Below are positions 1 through 7,250 of a stretch of DNA of 8,939 bases, piece after piece; position 1 is the stretch's first letter, and the number at the start of each line of letters is the position of its first letter. The notes under the pieces are model-generated. The model saw only the letters and a list, made by a program, of their open reading frames with translations, was not told the origin of the DNA and made no database searches. Both the position numbers and the translations under genes were made by a program. The stretch is from NCBI GenBank assembly GCA_017987615.1, contig JAGNTI010000049.1, positions 1-8,939 on the forward strand, read 5' to 3'. This DNA is from Sediminibacterium sp. (GTDB lineage: Bacteria; Bacteroidota; Bacteroidia; Chitinophagales; Chitinophagaceae).

Positions 1-257
1 CTACCAATAGTATTTTAATTCCTTCTAATTGTATTATTCCTGAATCAACCGTTAAAAAAGTAGTGGTTGTAAAAGACGGAATTGGTCAACTCGTAGAAGT
101 GGAAACTGGAGAAAGAAATGAAGGCCTTGTTCAAATTATAAAAGGCTTATCGGTGGGTGATAGTATTGCTGTGAGTGGTGTTTTGTTTGTAAAACCAAAT
201 TCGCCGGTTAAAGTAAGAAGTGTAAAATTATTAAGTGACATTGCAACGCTAGACTAA
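1..257 (+). CDS. RND efflux periplasmic adaptor (HlyD/MFP family), C-terminal fragment
   Basis: This is the 3' end of a gene that begins before the window. The open frame runs from base 3 without a stop, giving 84 residues before TAA at 255-257. The internal GTG at 63 lies inside the continuous frame and is not the real start. The visible part begins with ILIPSNCIIPE, the typical strand of the membrane-proximal domain of RND adaptors. It continues with a VVVKDG strand, VETG, GLSVGDSIAVSG and a final FVKPNSPVKV strand. Adaptors of this family link the inner-membrane RND pump to an outer-membrane TolC-like channel across the periplasm. The RND permease starts 2 bp after the stop, so the two genes are almost certainly co-transcribed. 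The N-terminal lipoprotein or signal region, hairpin and lipoyl domains are outside the window, and the substrate cannot be told. Confidence 0.88.
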   Translation, partial: TNSILIPSNCIIPESTVKKVVVVKDGIGQLVEVETGERNEGLVQIIKGLSVGDSIAVSGVLFVKPNSPVKVRSVKLLSDIATLD

Positions 258-259
258 TT

Positions 260-3200
260 ATGAATATTTCTGAACTAGCCCTCAAAAGACCCATACTTGC
301 CACTGTGATGAATTTACTCATCATTTTATTTGGCGTTGTTGGTTATAATTTTTTATCGGTTCGTGAATATCCGGCAATCGATCCACCCATTGTAAACGTG
401 CGTACTTCCTACGCGGGTGCCAATGCAGACATTATTGAAAGTCAAATTACAGAACCGCTCGAAAAATCTATTAATGGTATCCCTGGTATTAAAACCATTA
501 ACTCTTCAAGTAACAATGGATCAAGTAATATTAGTATTGAATTTGAAGTTGACCAGGATTTAGAAGCGGCTGCCAATGATGTTAGAGATAAAGTGAGTCA
601 GGCAACCAGAAATTTGCCGCAAGATATTGATGCACCTCCTGTTGTAAGTAAGTCTGATGCGAGTAGTGATTTTATTTTACTCATGGCGGTACAAAGTAAA
701 ACTAAGGGCCTTATGGAACTTAGTGAATACGCTGAAAATGTACTGCAAGAAAGATTCCAAACCATTCCTGAAGTAAGTTCTGTAAGTATTTTTGGTCAGA
801 AGCGCCCTGCTATGCGCATTTGGATTGATCCCAATAAACTCAATGCGTTTAATTTAACTTATTCAGATTTTAGGACCGCGCTGAATAGAGAAAATGTGGA
901 GATCCCTTCAGGTAAACTCTATGGTAACAAAACAGAATTAACGATTAGAGCACTGGGTAAATTGCAAACGGAAGATGATTTTAAAAATTTAATCATCATA
1001 CAAAATGAGGCTGGTATTATTCGTTTAAAAGACATTGCAAAAGTTGAAATTGGACCATCTCAAGAAGAATATAGTTGGAAATTAAATGGTATTAATGGGG
1101 TGGGTGTTATTATTTCTCCGCAACCAGGGGCTAATTATATTAAAATTGCTGATGAGTTTTACAAGCGTGTAGAAGACATTAAGAAAAATGAAAAAGGGGA
1201 TTTTGAATTTACACCATTAATTGATCAAACAAAAAATGTTAGAAGAGCGATTAAAGAAGTAGAAGAGACCCTACTCATTTCATTTACACTTGTGGTTCTT
1301 GTAATTTTCTTCTTCTTCAGAAACTGGTTAATTGCGATTCGTCCAATCATAGATATTCCAATTTCACTCATTGCAACATTTTTTATCATGTACATTTTTG
1401 GATTCTCCATCAATGTATTAACGTTACTGGGTATAGTGCTGGCAACAGGGCTTGTGGTGGATGATGGTATTGTAGTTACCGAAAATATATTTAGAAAACT
1501 CGAGCTTGGATTGCCCATTAGAAGAGCCGCACTAGAAGGCAGTAAAGAAATATTTTTCGCTGTTATTTCTACTTCTATTACACTTGCTGTTGTGTTTTTG
1601 CCCGTAATTTTCTTACAAGGTTTTGTGGGAAGTTTATTTAGAGAGTTTGGTATTACGGTAGCGGCAGCTGTATTAATTTCAGCCTTTGTTTCATTAACTA
1701 TAACACCTGTATTAAATGTAGTCTTAACTAAAAAGGGTGCAGGTCATGGTAAGTTTTATGAGCAAACAGAGCCTTTCTTTAGAGGTATGGAAAATGGCTA
1801 CAAGCGTTTACTAGCTGCTTTTGTAAGGGTAAGATGGATAGCCTGGGTTATTGTAGTAGCCTGTTTGGGTGCCATTTATTTTGTAGGTAATAATTTGCCA
1901 TCGGAACTTGCTCCGCTTGAAGATAGAAGTAGTATTCGTTTTCAGATGACGGGCCCAGAGGGCGCTTCTTTTGATTATATGGATGATGTAGCAAAAGGGT
2001 TAACCGATTATTTATCAGATTCTATTCCTGAAAAATCATTTGTATTTGTTTCCATACCTGGATTTAGTGGCAATGGTGGCGTAAATGGGGCTACTGCTAG
2101 AATTGCGCTGGTAGATCCTGAAAACCGTAAAAGAACACAAAGCGATGTTGTAAAAGCAGTCACTAAAAAATTACCTCAGTTTAACAATGCAAGAATTTTT
2201 CCAGTAGAAGAGCAAACTATTTCTGTAGGACTAGGTTCTAGGGGTGCGCTTCCGGTTCAACTTATTTTACAAAATTTAGAGTTTGAAAAAATAAAAGCAG
2301 TTATTCCTAAATTTTTAGAGGAAGCAAGAAAAGATAAAACTTTTCAAAACGTAGATGTGAACCTAAAGTTTAGTAAGCCTGAATTGCTATTAACAATTGA
2401 CAGGATAAAAGCCAAAGACCTAGGTTTATCTATTACTGATGTTGCAGATGTAGTGTCTAGCGCCTTTAGTGGCAGAAGACTTGCTTATTTTACCATGAAA
2501 GGTAAACAGTACGATGTAATTTCTCAAGTGTCATTAAATGATCGACAAACGCCTAGCGATATTTTAAGTTTGTATGTGCGCAATAACCGTGGCGAAATGA
2601 TTCCACTTTCTGCGGTAGTGGATTTGAAAGAAAGTTCTAATCCACCAACACTTTACCACTACAACCGTTTTAGATCTGCTACCATTAGCGCTTCACTTGC
2701 AGAAGGTAAAACTATTGGTGATGGTGTAAAAGCGATGGATGAAATATCTAAACGTTTGCTAGATGAGAGTTTTCATACATCTTATGGTGGTCCTTCTCGC
2801 GATTTTAAAGAGAGTTCTTCCAATACCACATTTGCATTTTTATTAGCACTCCTTCTTATTTACTTAGTGCTTGCTGGTCAATTTGAAAGCTTTAAAGATC
2901 CATTTATTATTATGATTACGGTGCCATTAGCTATTGCGGGTGCACTTATTAGCTTATGGATGTTTGATCAAACGCTGAATATATTTTCTCAAATTGGTAT
3001 GATCATGCTTATTGGACTTGTAACAAAAAACGGTATCCTAATTGTAGAATTTGCCAACAATAAAAGACTAGAAGGTCTTGCAAAAAAAGAAGCCGTACTA
3101 GAAGCTGCTTCACAACGTTTGCGTCCAATTTTAATGACCAGTTTAGCAACTGCACTTGGTGCTTTACCTATTGCGCTAAGTTTAGGTGCTGCGGCAACGA

Positions 3201-3331
3201 GCCGAATGCCACTCGGTATTGTTATTGTAGGCGGTATTTTCTTCAGCTTATTTTTAACGTTGTTTGTAGTGCCAGCTGTTTATATTTTTATATCCGGTAG
3301 ACATATCAAAGCCGTAGAAGAAATAGCATAA
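260..3331 (+). CDS. RND family efflux permease (AcrB/MdtB-like, HAE-1 type)
   Basis: This inner-membrane, proton-driven trimeric exporter has 1023 residues, a normal length for HAE-1 pumps. The layout is the family standard: TM1 at about 10-31, a large periplasmic loop to about 337, TM2-TM6 at about 338-490, TM7 at about 526-546, a second large loop to about 857, and TM8-TM12 to about 1012. The proton-relay residues are intact: adjacent Asp401 and Asp402 in TM4 (GLVVDDGIVV) and Lys923 in TM10 (GLVTKNGILIVEF). These correspond to AcrB Asp407, Asp408 and Lys940. The N-terminal ALKRPILATV amphipathic start is typical. The ATG at 260 follows the adaptor stop by 2 bp, and pdxH follows after 9 bp. 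No outer-membrane factor gene is adjacent on the visible side. Family-level assignment is firm. The substrate could be drugs, detergents or lipids and cannot be read from the sequence. No metal-pump (CusA) signature was evident. Confidence 0.96.
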   Translation: MNISELALKRPILATVMNLLIILFGVVGYNFLSVREYPAIDPPIVNVRTSYAGANADIIESQITEPLEKSINGIPGIKTINSSSNNGSSNISIEFEVDQDLEAAANDVRDKVSQATRNLPQDIDAPPVVSKSDASSDFILLMAVQSKTKGLMELSEYAENVLQERFQTIPEVSSVSIFGQKRPAMRIWIDPNKLNAFNLTYSDFRTALNRENVEIPSGKLYGNKTELTIRALGKLQTEDDFKNLIIIQNEAGIIRLKDIAKVEIGPSQEEYSWKLNGINGVGVIISPQPGANYIKIADEFYKRVEDIKKNEKGDFEFTPLIDQTKNVRRAIKEVEETLLISFTLVVLVIFFFFRNWLIAIRPIIDIPISLIATFFIMYIFGFSINVLTLLGIVLATGLVVDDGIVVTENIFRKLELGLPIRRAALEGSKEIFFAVISTSITLAVVFLPVIFLQGFVGSLFREFGITVAAAVLISAFVSLTITPVLNVVLTKKGAGHGKFYEQTEPFFRGMENGYKRLLAAFVRVRWIAWVIVVACLGAIYFVGNNLPSELAPLEDRSSIRFQMTGPEGASFDYMDDVAKGLTDYLSDSIPEKSFVFVSIPGFSGNGGVNGATARIALVDPENRKRTQSDVVKAVTKKLPQFNNARIFPVEEQTISVGLGSRGALPVQLILQNLEFEKIKAVIPKFLEEARKDKTFQNVDVNLKFSKPELLLTIDRIKAKDLGLSITDVADVVSSAFSGRRLAYFTMKGKQYDVISQVSLNDRQTPSDILSLYVRNNRGEMIPLSAVVDLKESSNPPTLYHYNRFRSATISASLAEGKTIGDGVKAMDEISKRLLDESFHTSYGGPSRDFKESSSNTTFAFLLALLLIYLVLAGQFESFKDPFIIMITVPLAIAGALISLWMFDQTLNIFSQIGMIMLIGLVTKNGILIVEFANNKRLEGLAKKEAVLEAASQRLRPILMTSLATALGALPIALSLGAAATSRMPLGIVIVGGIFFSLFLTLFVVPAVYIFISGRHIKAVEEIA

Positions 3332-3340
3332 ATAATTATC

Positions 3341-4018
3341 ATGAGTAACGCTATTGCAGATATTAGAAAAGATTATAAGTTAGCCTCTTTAGAAGAAGCA
3401 GATGTAGCCTCTAATCCTATCGATCAATTTACACGCTGGTGGAATGAAGCAGTAGCATCACAAATTGATGAAGTAAACGCCATGACACTGGCTACTGTAA
3501 ATGCTGCTGGGGTTCCCGCTGCGCGTATCGTACTTTTAAAAGGCTACAATCCTGAGGGTTTTATTTTTTTCACGAACTACGAAAGTGATAAAGGCAAAAA
3601 TTTAGCACAAAATCCAAATGCTGCGCTTGTTTTTTTCTGGAAAGAATTAGAAAGACAAATTAGAATTGAAGGCACCGTCCAAAAAGTAAGTGCCGAAGAA
3701 AGTGATCGATATTTTAATTCACGTCCAGCATCTAGTAGAATTGGCGCTTGGGCTTCACCACAAAGTGCAGTGATTGAAAATAGATTGGTAATTGAACAAA
3801 ATGTAGAACGCTATACTTCCATATTTGCCAATGATTCTATCGAAAGGCCTGACCATTGGGGTGGATACATTGTAAAACCAACAAGCATCGAATTTTGGCA
3901 AGGCAGATCAAGTCGTTTGCACGACCGGATACGTTATAAACTCGAAACGAGTGACTATAACGCAGCTACTGATACTAGAACAGATGCAAACTGGAAAATT
4001 GAACGCTTAGCACCTTAA
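3341..4018 (+). CDS. pdxH: Pyridoxamine 5'-phosphate oxidase
   Basis: This FMN-dependent cytosolic enzyme oxidises pyridoxamine or pyridoxine 5'-phosphate to pyridoxal 5'-phosphate, the last step and salvage step of vitamin B6 cofactor supply. The 225 residues match the family length (E. coli 218). FMN-site motifs are seen at RIVLLK (Arg62-Lys67), TNYESDKG (78-85) and Gln106. The substrate phosphate motif [14 protein letters not shown] carries Tyr124, Arg128 and Ser132. The C-terminal signature [12 protein letters not shown] gives Trp186, Arg192, His194 and Arg196, and the protein ends with the hallmark WKIERLAP. All key residues are present, so it should be active. The ATG at 3341 gives a normal N-terminus. 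It lies 9 bp after the RND permease and on the same strand, so it is probably read from the same transcript, though a functional link to efflux is not evident. It converges with the transketolase half gene, leaving only 13 bp between the stops. Confidence 0.97.
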   Translation: MSNAIADIRKDYKLASLEEADVASNPIDQFTRWWNEAVASQIDEVNAMTLATVNAAGVPAARIVLLKGYNPEGFIFFTNYESDKGKNLAQNPNAALVFFWKELERQIRIEGTVQKVSAEESDRYFNSRPASSRIGAWASPQSAVIENRLVIEQNVERYTSIFANDSIERPDHWGGYIVKPTSIEFWQGRSSRLHDRIRYKLETSDYNAATDTRTDANWKIERLAP

Positions 4019-4031
4019 TAAATTTCTAATC

Positions 4032-4994
4032 CTATTTTCTCGCGATTACTTTTTCTGCAGCCGCTACAATAAATGGCGTGTCTAGCCCGTACTTTGTAAG
4101 TAGTTGTGTTGGTGTACCGCTTTCTCCAAAAGTATCGTTGGTGCCAATGTATTCGATAGGAATTGGGAAGTGTTTTGCAGCAACTTGTGCAACGCTATCA
4201 CCAAGTCCACCAATAACATTATGTTCTTCTACCGTTACAGCACATTTTGTTTTTGAAATCGAACGGATAATCGCTGCTTCATCAAGTGGCTTGATGGTAT
4301 GAATATTAATCACTTCTACACTCAATCCTTTTTCTTCTAATATGCGTCCAGCTTCGATAGCTTTCCAAACCATATGACCGCAAGCAAAAATACTTACGTC
4401 CGTACCTTCCGATAATTGTTGAGCTTTACCAATTACAAAATCGCTACCATCCACAGCTGTAAAGTTTGGCCATTTTGGACGCCCAAATCTTAAATATACA
4501 GGCCCTTCATAAGAAGCAATTGCTTTAGTAGCAGCCTTGGTTTGATTAAAATCGCAAGGAACAATAACGGTCATGCCCGGAAGCATTTTCATCAGTCCGA
4601 TGTCTTCTAAAATTTGGTGTGTTGCACCATCTTCACCCAATGTAAGACCTGCGTGTGATGCACAAATTTTTACATTCTTTCCGCTATACGCAACACTCTG
4701 TCTGATTTGATCATATACTCTACCCGTGCTAAAATTTGCAAACGTTGTTGTGTATGGAATTTTACCTCCAATGGTCATACCCGCAGCAATACCAATCATG
4801 TTGGCTTCTGCAATACCTACTTGTACAAAACGGTTTGGAAAATCTTTGATAAAGGGTCCTAGTTTTAAAGAACCTGCTAAATCTGCAGTAAGTACTACTA
4901 CATTTTCATTTTCTTTTCCGATTTCGTGAATGCCTTCACCAAATCCACCACGTGTTTCTTTTTCGTTTTGTACTTGTATGTCTTGTAATTTCAT
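4032..4994 (-). CDS. Transketolase, C-terminal subunit (split type)
   Basis: The protein has 320 residues and carries the pyrimidine-binding and C-terminal domains of transketolase, without the N-terminal diphosphate-binding domain. The enzyme moves two-carbon units between sugar phosphates in the pentose phosphate pathway, using thiamine diphosphate. The catalytic Glu that contacts the cofactor pyrimidine is in VGIAEANMIGIAAGM (Glu63). The substrate-site stretch ASHAGLTLGEDGATHQ holds His114 and His126. A transketolase C-domain follows, with INIHTIKPLD and VEEHNVIGGLGDSVA. Split transketolases with about 280-residue N and 310-320-residue C subunits are well known in many bacteria, so the length is normal for a C subunit. 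What is odd is that the N subunit gene, often next to it, is absent on both sides here. The gene starts 12 bp after the CarB half gene on the same strand, so the two probably share a transcript. A DXP synthase or a pyruvate dehydrogenase beta-like subunit is less likely from the motif wording. Confidence 0.9.
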   Translation of the reverse strand: MKLQDIQVQNEKETRGGFGEGIHEIGKENENVVVLTADLAGSLKLGPFIKDFPNRFVQVGIAEANMIGIAAGMTIGGKIPYTTTFANFSTGRVYDQIRQSVAYSGKNVKICASHAGLTLGEDGATHQILEDIGLMKMLPGMTVIVPCDFNQTKAATKAIASYEGPVYLRFGRPKWPNFTAVDGSDFVIGKAQQLSEGTDVSIFACGHMVWKAIEAGRILEEKGLSVEVINIHTIKPLDEAAIIRSISKTKCAVTVEEHNVIGGLGDSVAQVAAKHFPIPIEYIGTNDTFGESGTPTQLLTKYGLDTPFIVAAAEKVIARK

Positions 4995-5006
4995 GAGAAG
5001 TAATTT

Positions 5007-6653
5007 TTATCCTTCAAAAGTGCTATAAAAATAAGGTGTCTTTGCTTCAAACTCTGCGCTGCAAGTGTCTACCATTTTGTAAACTCTGGTAATGCCAAGT
5101 GCTTTTCTTTTTTCATACACTTGTTCATCAGTGCAATCGCCATGTAAAATTTTTGAAATTTGCACGTCACCAAAACCACATTTTTTAGCTTCTTTTAATA
5201 AGCTTTCAGGAAGGGTTTCTAATGTATGCGTTGCAATTTCTTTTTCGATATTACAAATTTGTAAAATCTGGTGTAAGAACCATCTGTCAATGCCTGTTGC
5301 TTGTGCAATAGACTTAACAGTAGAACCCGCCATGAGCGCATCTTTGATTCTAAATATGCGGTCCCATTTTGGTGTTTTGATATATTCTACGAGGTCCTCG
5401 CTTTTCATGAGGCTCTTACCGTAATAACCTAAACCAACGGCTTCATTTTCTAAACTCTGACAAGCTTTTTGAATCGCTTCTTTAAAGTTTCTTCCAATAG
5501 CCATTACCTCACCTACACTTTTCATTTGTAAACCAAGGGTGTCGTTGGCGCCTTTAAATTTATCAAAATTCCAACGCGGCACTTTTACAATCACGTAATC
5601 AAGTGCTGGTTCAAAATATGCCGAAGTTGTTTTTGTAATCTGATTTTTTAATTCATCTAAACTATAACCAATGGCAAGCTTCGCAGCAATTTTTGCAATT
5701 GGATAACCCGTTGCTTTAGAAGCAAGTGCCGATGATCTACTCACGCGCGGATTGATTTCAACGGCAATAAGTTCCTCGGTAGCAGGGTTAAGTGCAAACT
5801 GCACGTTACATCCACCAGAAAAATTACCCAGTGAGCGCATCATTAAAATGGCTTTGTTACGCATTTCTTGGAATGCAGTATCACTTAAAGTCATGGCAGG
5901 TGCTACGGTGATAGAGTCTCCAGTGTGCACACCCATTGGGTCTAAATTTTCTACGGTACAAATGATAACAACATTATCATTTTGATCTCGTAACAATTCA
6001 AGTTCATATTCTTTCCATCCAAGTACTGCTTTTTCTACAAGTACTTCATGAATAGGAGATGCTTTTAATCCTCTTTCGAGAGCTGCATCTAAATCATCTT
6101 TTGTATGTACAAATCCACCACCCGTTCCACCTAATGTAAAGGAAGGTCTGATAACAAGTGGGAATCCAATTTCTTGTGCAAATTCTTTTCCTTCTAAAAA
6201 GCTATTGGCTACACGGCTTGGCGCTACAGCCATACCAATTTTTACCATGAGTTGTCTAAACTTCTCACGGTCTTCGGCGGTATCAATGGCAGCAACGTCT
6301 ACACCAATCATGCGCACATTGTACTTTTTCCATATGCCAATTTCATCGGCTTCCTTACAAAGGTTTAAAGCGGTTTGACCACCCATGGTTGGAAGCACGG
6401 CGTCAATATCGTTTTCTTGTAAAATTTGCTCAATGCTTTCGATGGTAAGCGGCAACAAGTAAACTTTATCGGCCATCATTGGGTCTGTCATGATGGTGGC
6501 TGGATTTGAATTAATCAAAATCACTTTAATGCCCTCTTCACGCAAACTTCTAGCAGCTTGAGAACCAGAATAGTCAAATTCGCAGGCCTGGCCAATAATA
6601 ATGGGCCCAGAACCAACAATAAGTACCGATTTTATGGAATTGTCTTTTGGCAT
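5007..6653 (-). CDS. carB: Carbamoyl-phosphate synthetase large chain, free-standing N-terminal half
   Basis: CarB makes carbamoyl phosphate for pyrimidine and arginine synthesis, using bicarbonate, ATP and ammonia passed from CarA. A normal CarB has two homologous synthetase halves and is about 940-1070 residues long. This protein has 548 and contains only the carboxyphosphate half (about 1-400) and the oligomerisation domain (about 401-548). It aligns with E. coli CarB with almost no gaps, and the ATP-site residues fall at the same numbers: Arg129, Arg169, Glu215, His243, Gln285, Glu299, Asn301 and Arg303. Motifs include SNPATIMTDP, MGGQTALN, RPSFTLGGTGGG and GVHTGDSITVAPA. It ends at TPYFYSTFEG then TAA, the point where the linker to the second half begins. 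Only 12 bp separate it from the next gene, so no second half follows in any frame. The first half looks intact, not decayed. Either the second half is a separate gene elsewhere, or this is a rearranged or second copy. carA is not in the window. Confidence 0.93.
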   Translation of the reverse strand: MPKDNSIKSVLIVGSGPIIIGQACEFDYSGSQAARSLREEGIKVILINSNPATIMTDPMMADKVYLLPLTIESIEQILQENDIDAVLPTMGGQTALNLCKEADEIGIWKKYNVRMIGVDVAAIDTAEDREKFRQLMVKIGMAVAPSRVANSFLEGKEFAQEIGFPLVIRPSFTLGGTGGGFVHTKDDLDAALERGLKASPIHEVLVEKAVLGWKEYELELLRDQNDNVVIICTVENLDPMGVHTGDSITVAPAMTLSDTAFQEMRNKAILMMRSLGNFSGGCNVQFALNPATEELIAVEINPRVSRSSALASKATGYPIAKIAAKLAIGYSLDELKNQITKTTSAYFEPALDYVIVKVPRWNFDKFKGANDTLGLQMKSVGEVMAIGRNFKEAIQKACQSLENEAVGLGYYGKSLMKSEDLVEYIKTPKWDRIFRIKDALMAGSTVKSIAQATGIDRWFLHQILQICNIEKEIATHTLETLPESLLKEAKKCGFGDVQISKILHGDCTDEQVYEKRKALGITRVYKMVDTCSAEFEAKTPYFYSTFEG

Positions 6654-6765
6654 AGGAACTAAAAAATAAATTGTGCAAATTTAATAAAGGGGGAGCAGAA
6701 GGGGGTATTTTTTTTGAACTAATTGCTCCTAATTTTATTATATAACTGTTACCCGCTTATTTTTA
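6654..6765. promoter_or_regulatory. Divergent intergenic region between carB half and peroxiredoxin
   Basis: This 112-bp gap is the longest non-coding stretch in the window and must hold the promoters for the leftward carB-transketolase pair and the rightward peroxiredoxin-hydrolase pair. It contains two runs of five G (6689-6693 and 6701-6705) separated by AGCAGAA, then an eight-to-ten-base T tract. A 6-bp inverted match, GGAGCA at 6692-6697 and TGCTCC at 6724-6729, could be an operator half-site pair or chance. No clear Shine-Dalgarno sequence precedes either start, as is usual in Bacteroidota. A rightward promoter might use TTTG at 6713-6716 as its -33 element, but no good TAnnTTTG follows. 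Confidence 0.5.
6676..6683 (-). promoter_or_regulatory. Possible Bacteroidota -7 promoter element for carB
   Basis: Read on the - strand this is TAAATTTG, a full match to the TAnnTTTG -7 consensus of the Bacteroidota housekeeping sigma factor. It lies about 22 bp upstream of the carB ATG. No TTTG -33 element is visible at the expected distance upstream, so the call is tentative. An 8-mer of this kind occurs often by chance in AT-rich DNA. Confidence 0.35.
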
Positions 6766-7245
6766 ATGAACAAAACAGCCAATATGCTACAAGAAGGATC
6801 CAAAGCCCCTGCCTTTAAAGGCCTCGACCAAAACGGTAAAACCATTGCCCTATCTAGTTTTAAGGGTCAAAAACTGGTTTTATATTTCTACCCCCACGAT
6901 ATGACCCCAACTTGTACCGTGCAGGCCTGTAATTTGAGGGATAATCATAAAATTTTAGCCAAAAAGGGCTACCAAGTGGTAGGTGTGAGCTCCGACGACC
7001 AAAAAAGTCACCTCAAATTCATTGCTAAGCACGACTTACCCTTCCCACTTATTGCCGACACCGACCTCGTTATTCATGAAAAATATGGTGTTTGGGCCGA
7101 AAAGAAGTTTATGGGCAAAACCTATATGGGCACTTTACGCACTACTTTTATAATAGACGAAAACGGCGTGATAGAAAAAATTATTACTAAGCCGGATTCA
7201 AAAAATCATGGTCAAGAAATTTTAGGTGCTCCAAAAAAGAAATAA
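6766..7245 (+). CDS. bcp: Thioredoxin-dependent peroxiredoxin, BCP/PrxQ type
   Basis: This cytosolic thiol peroxidase reduces hydrogen peroxide and organic hydroperoxides and is recycled by thioredoxin. Its 159 residues match E. coli BCP (156). The active site YPHDMTPTCTVQACNLRD holds the peroxidatic Cys50 and a second cysteine, Cys55, five residues later. That spacing is the resolving pair of atypical two-Cys BCP/PrxQ enzymes. Further family marks are GVSSDDQKSHLKF, LIADTD, the YGVWAEKKFMGKTYMG block, and TTFIIDENGVIE. Two starts are possible: ATG at 6766, or ATG at 6784 (Met7), which would place the cysteines at 44 and 49, close to E. coli 45 and 50. Neither has a strong ribosome site. The first 350 bases use more C-ending codons than neighbouring genes. 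It lies 5 bp before the serine hydrolase gene, forming a likely operon. Confidence 0.95.
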   Translation: MNKTANMLQEGSKAPAFKGLDQNGKTIALSSFKGQKLVLYFYPHDMTPTCTVQACNLRDNHKILAKKGYQVVGVSSDDQKSHLKFIAKHDLPFPLIADTDLVIHEKYGVWAEKKFMGKTYMGTLRTTFIIDENGVIEKIITKPDSKNHGQEILGAPKKK

Positions 7246-7250
7246 AATCT

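Noticed and set aside
63..257. A separate 64-residue protein starting at GTG 63
   Set aside because: The frame is open to the left edge and the upstream residues match the adaptor family, so this is the end of a longer gene.
1225..1518. A 97-codon open frame on the - strand inside the RND permease
   Set aside because: It is antisense to conserved transmembrane segments TM2-TM4 and its composition is that of a shadow frame, with no ribosome site or homology.
4019..4031. Shared terminator between the convergent pdxH and transketolase half genes
   Set aside because: The 13-bp gap is too short for a hairpin and shows no inverted repeat.
5092..5424. A 110-codon + strand frame opposite the CarB half
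   Set aside because: It is antisense to the conserved oligomerisation domain and has no recognisable features. The same applies to the + strand frames at 4078-4302, 4726-4929, 5752-5985 and 8304-8582.
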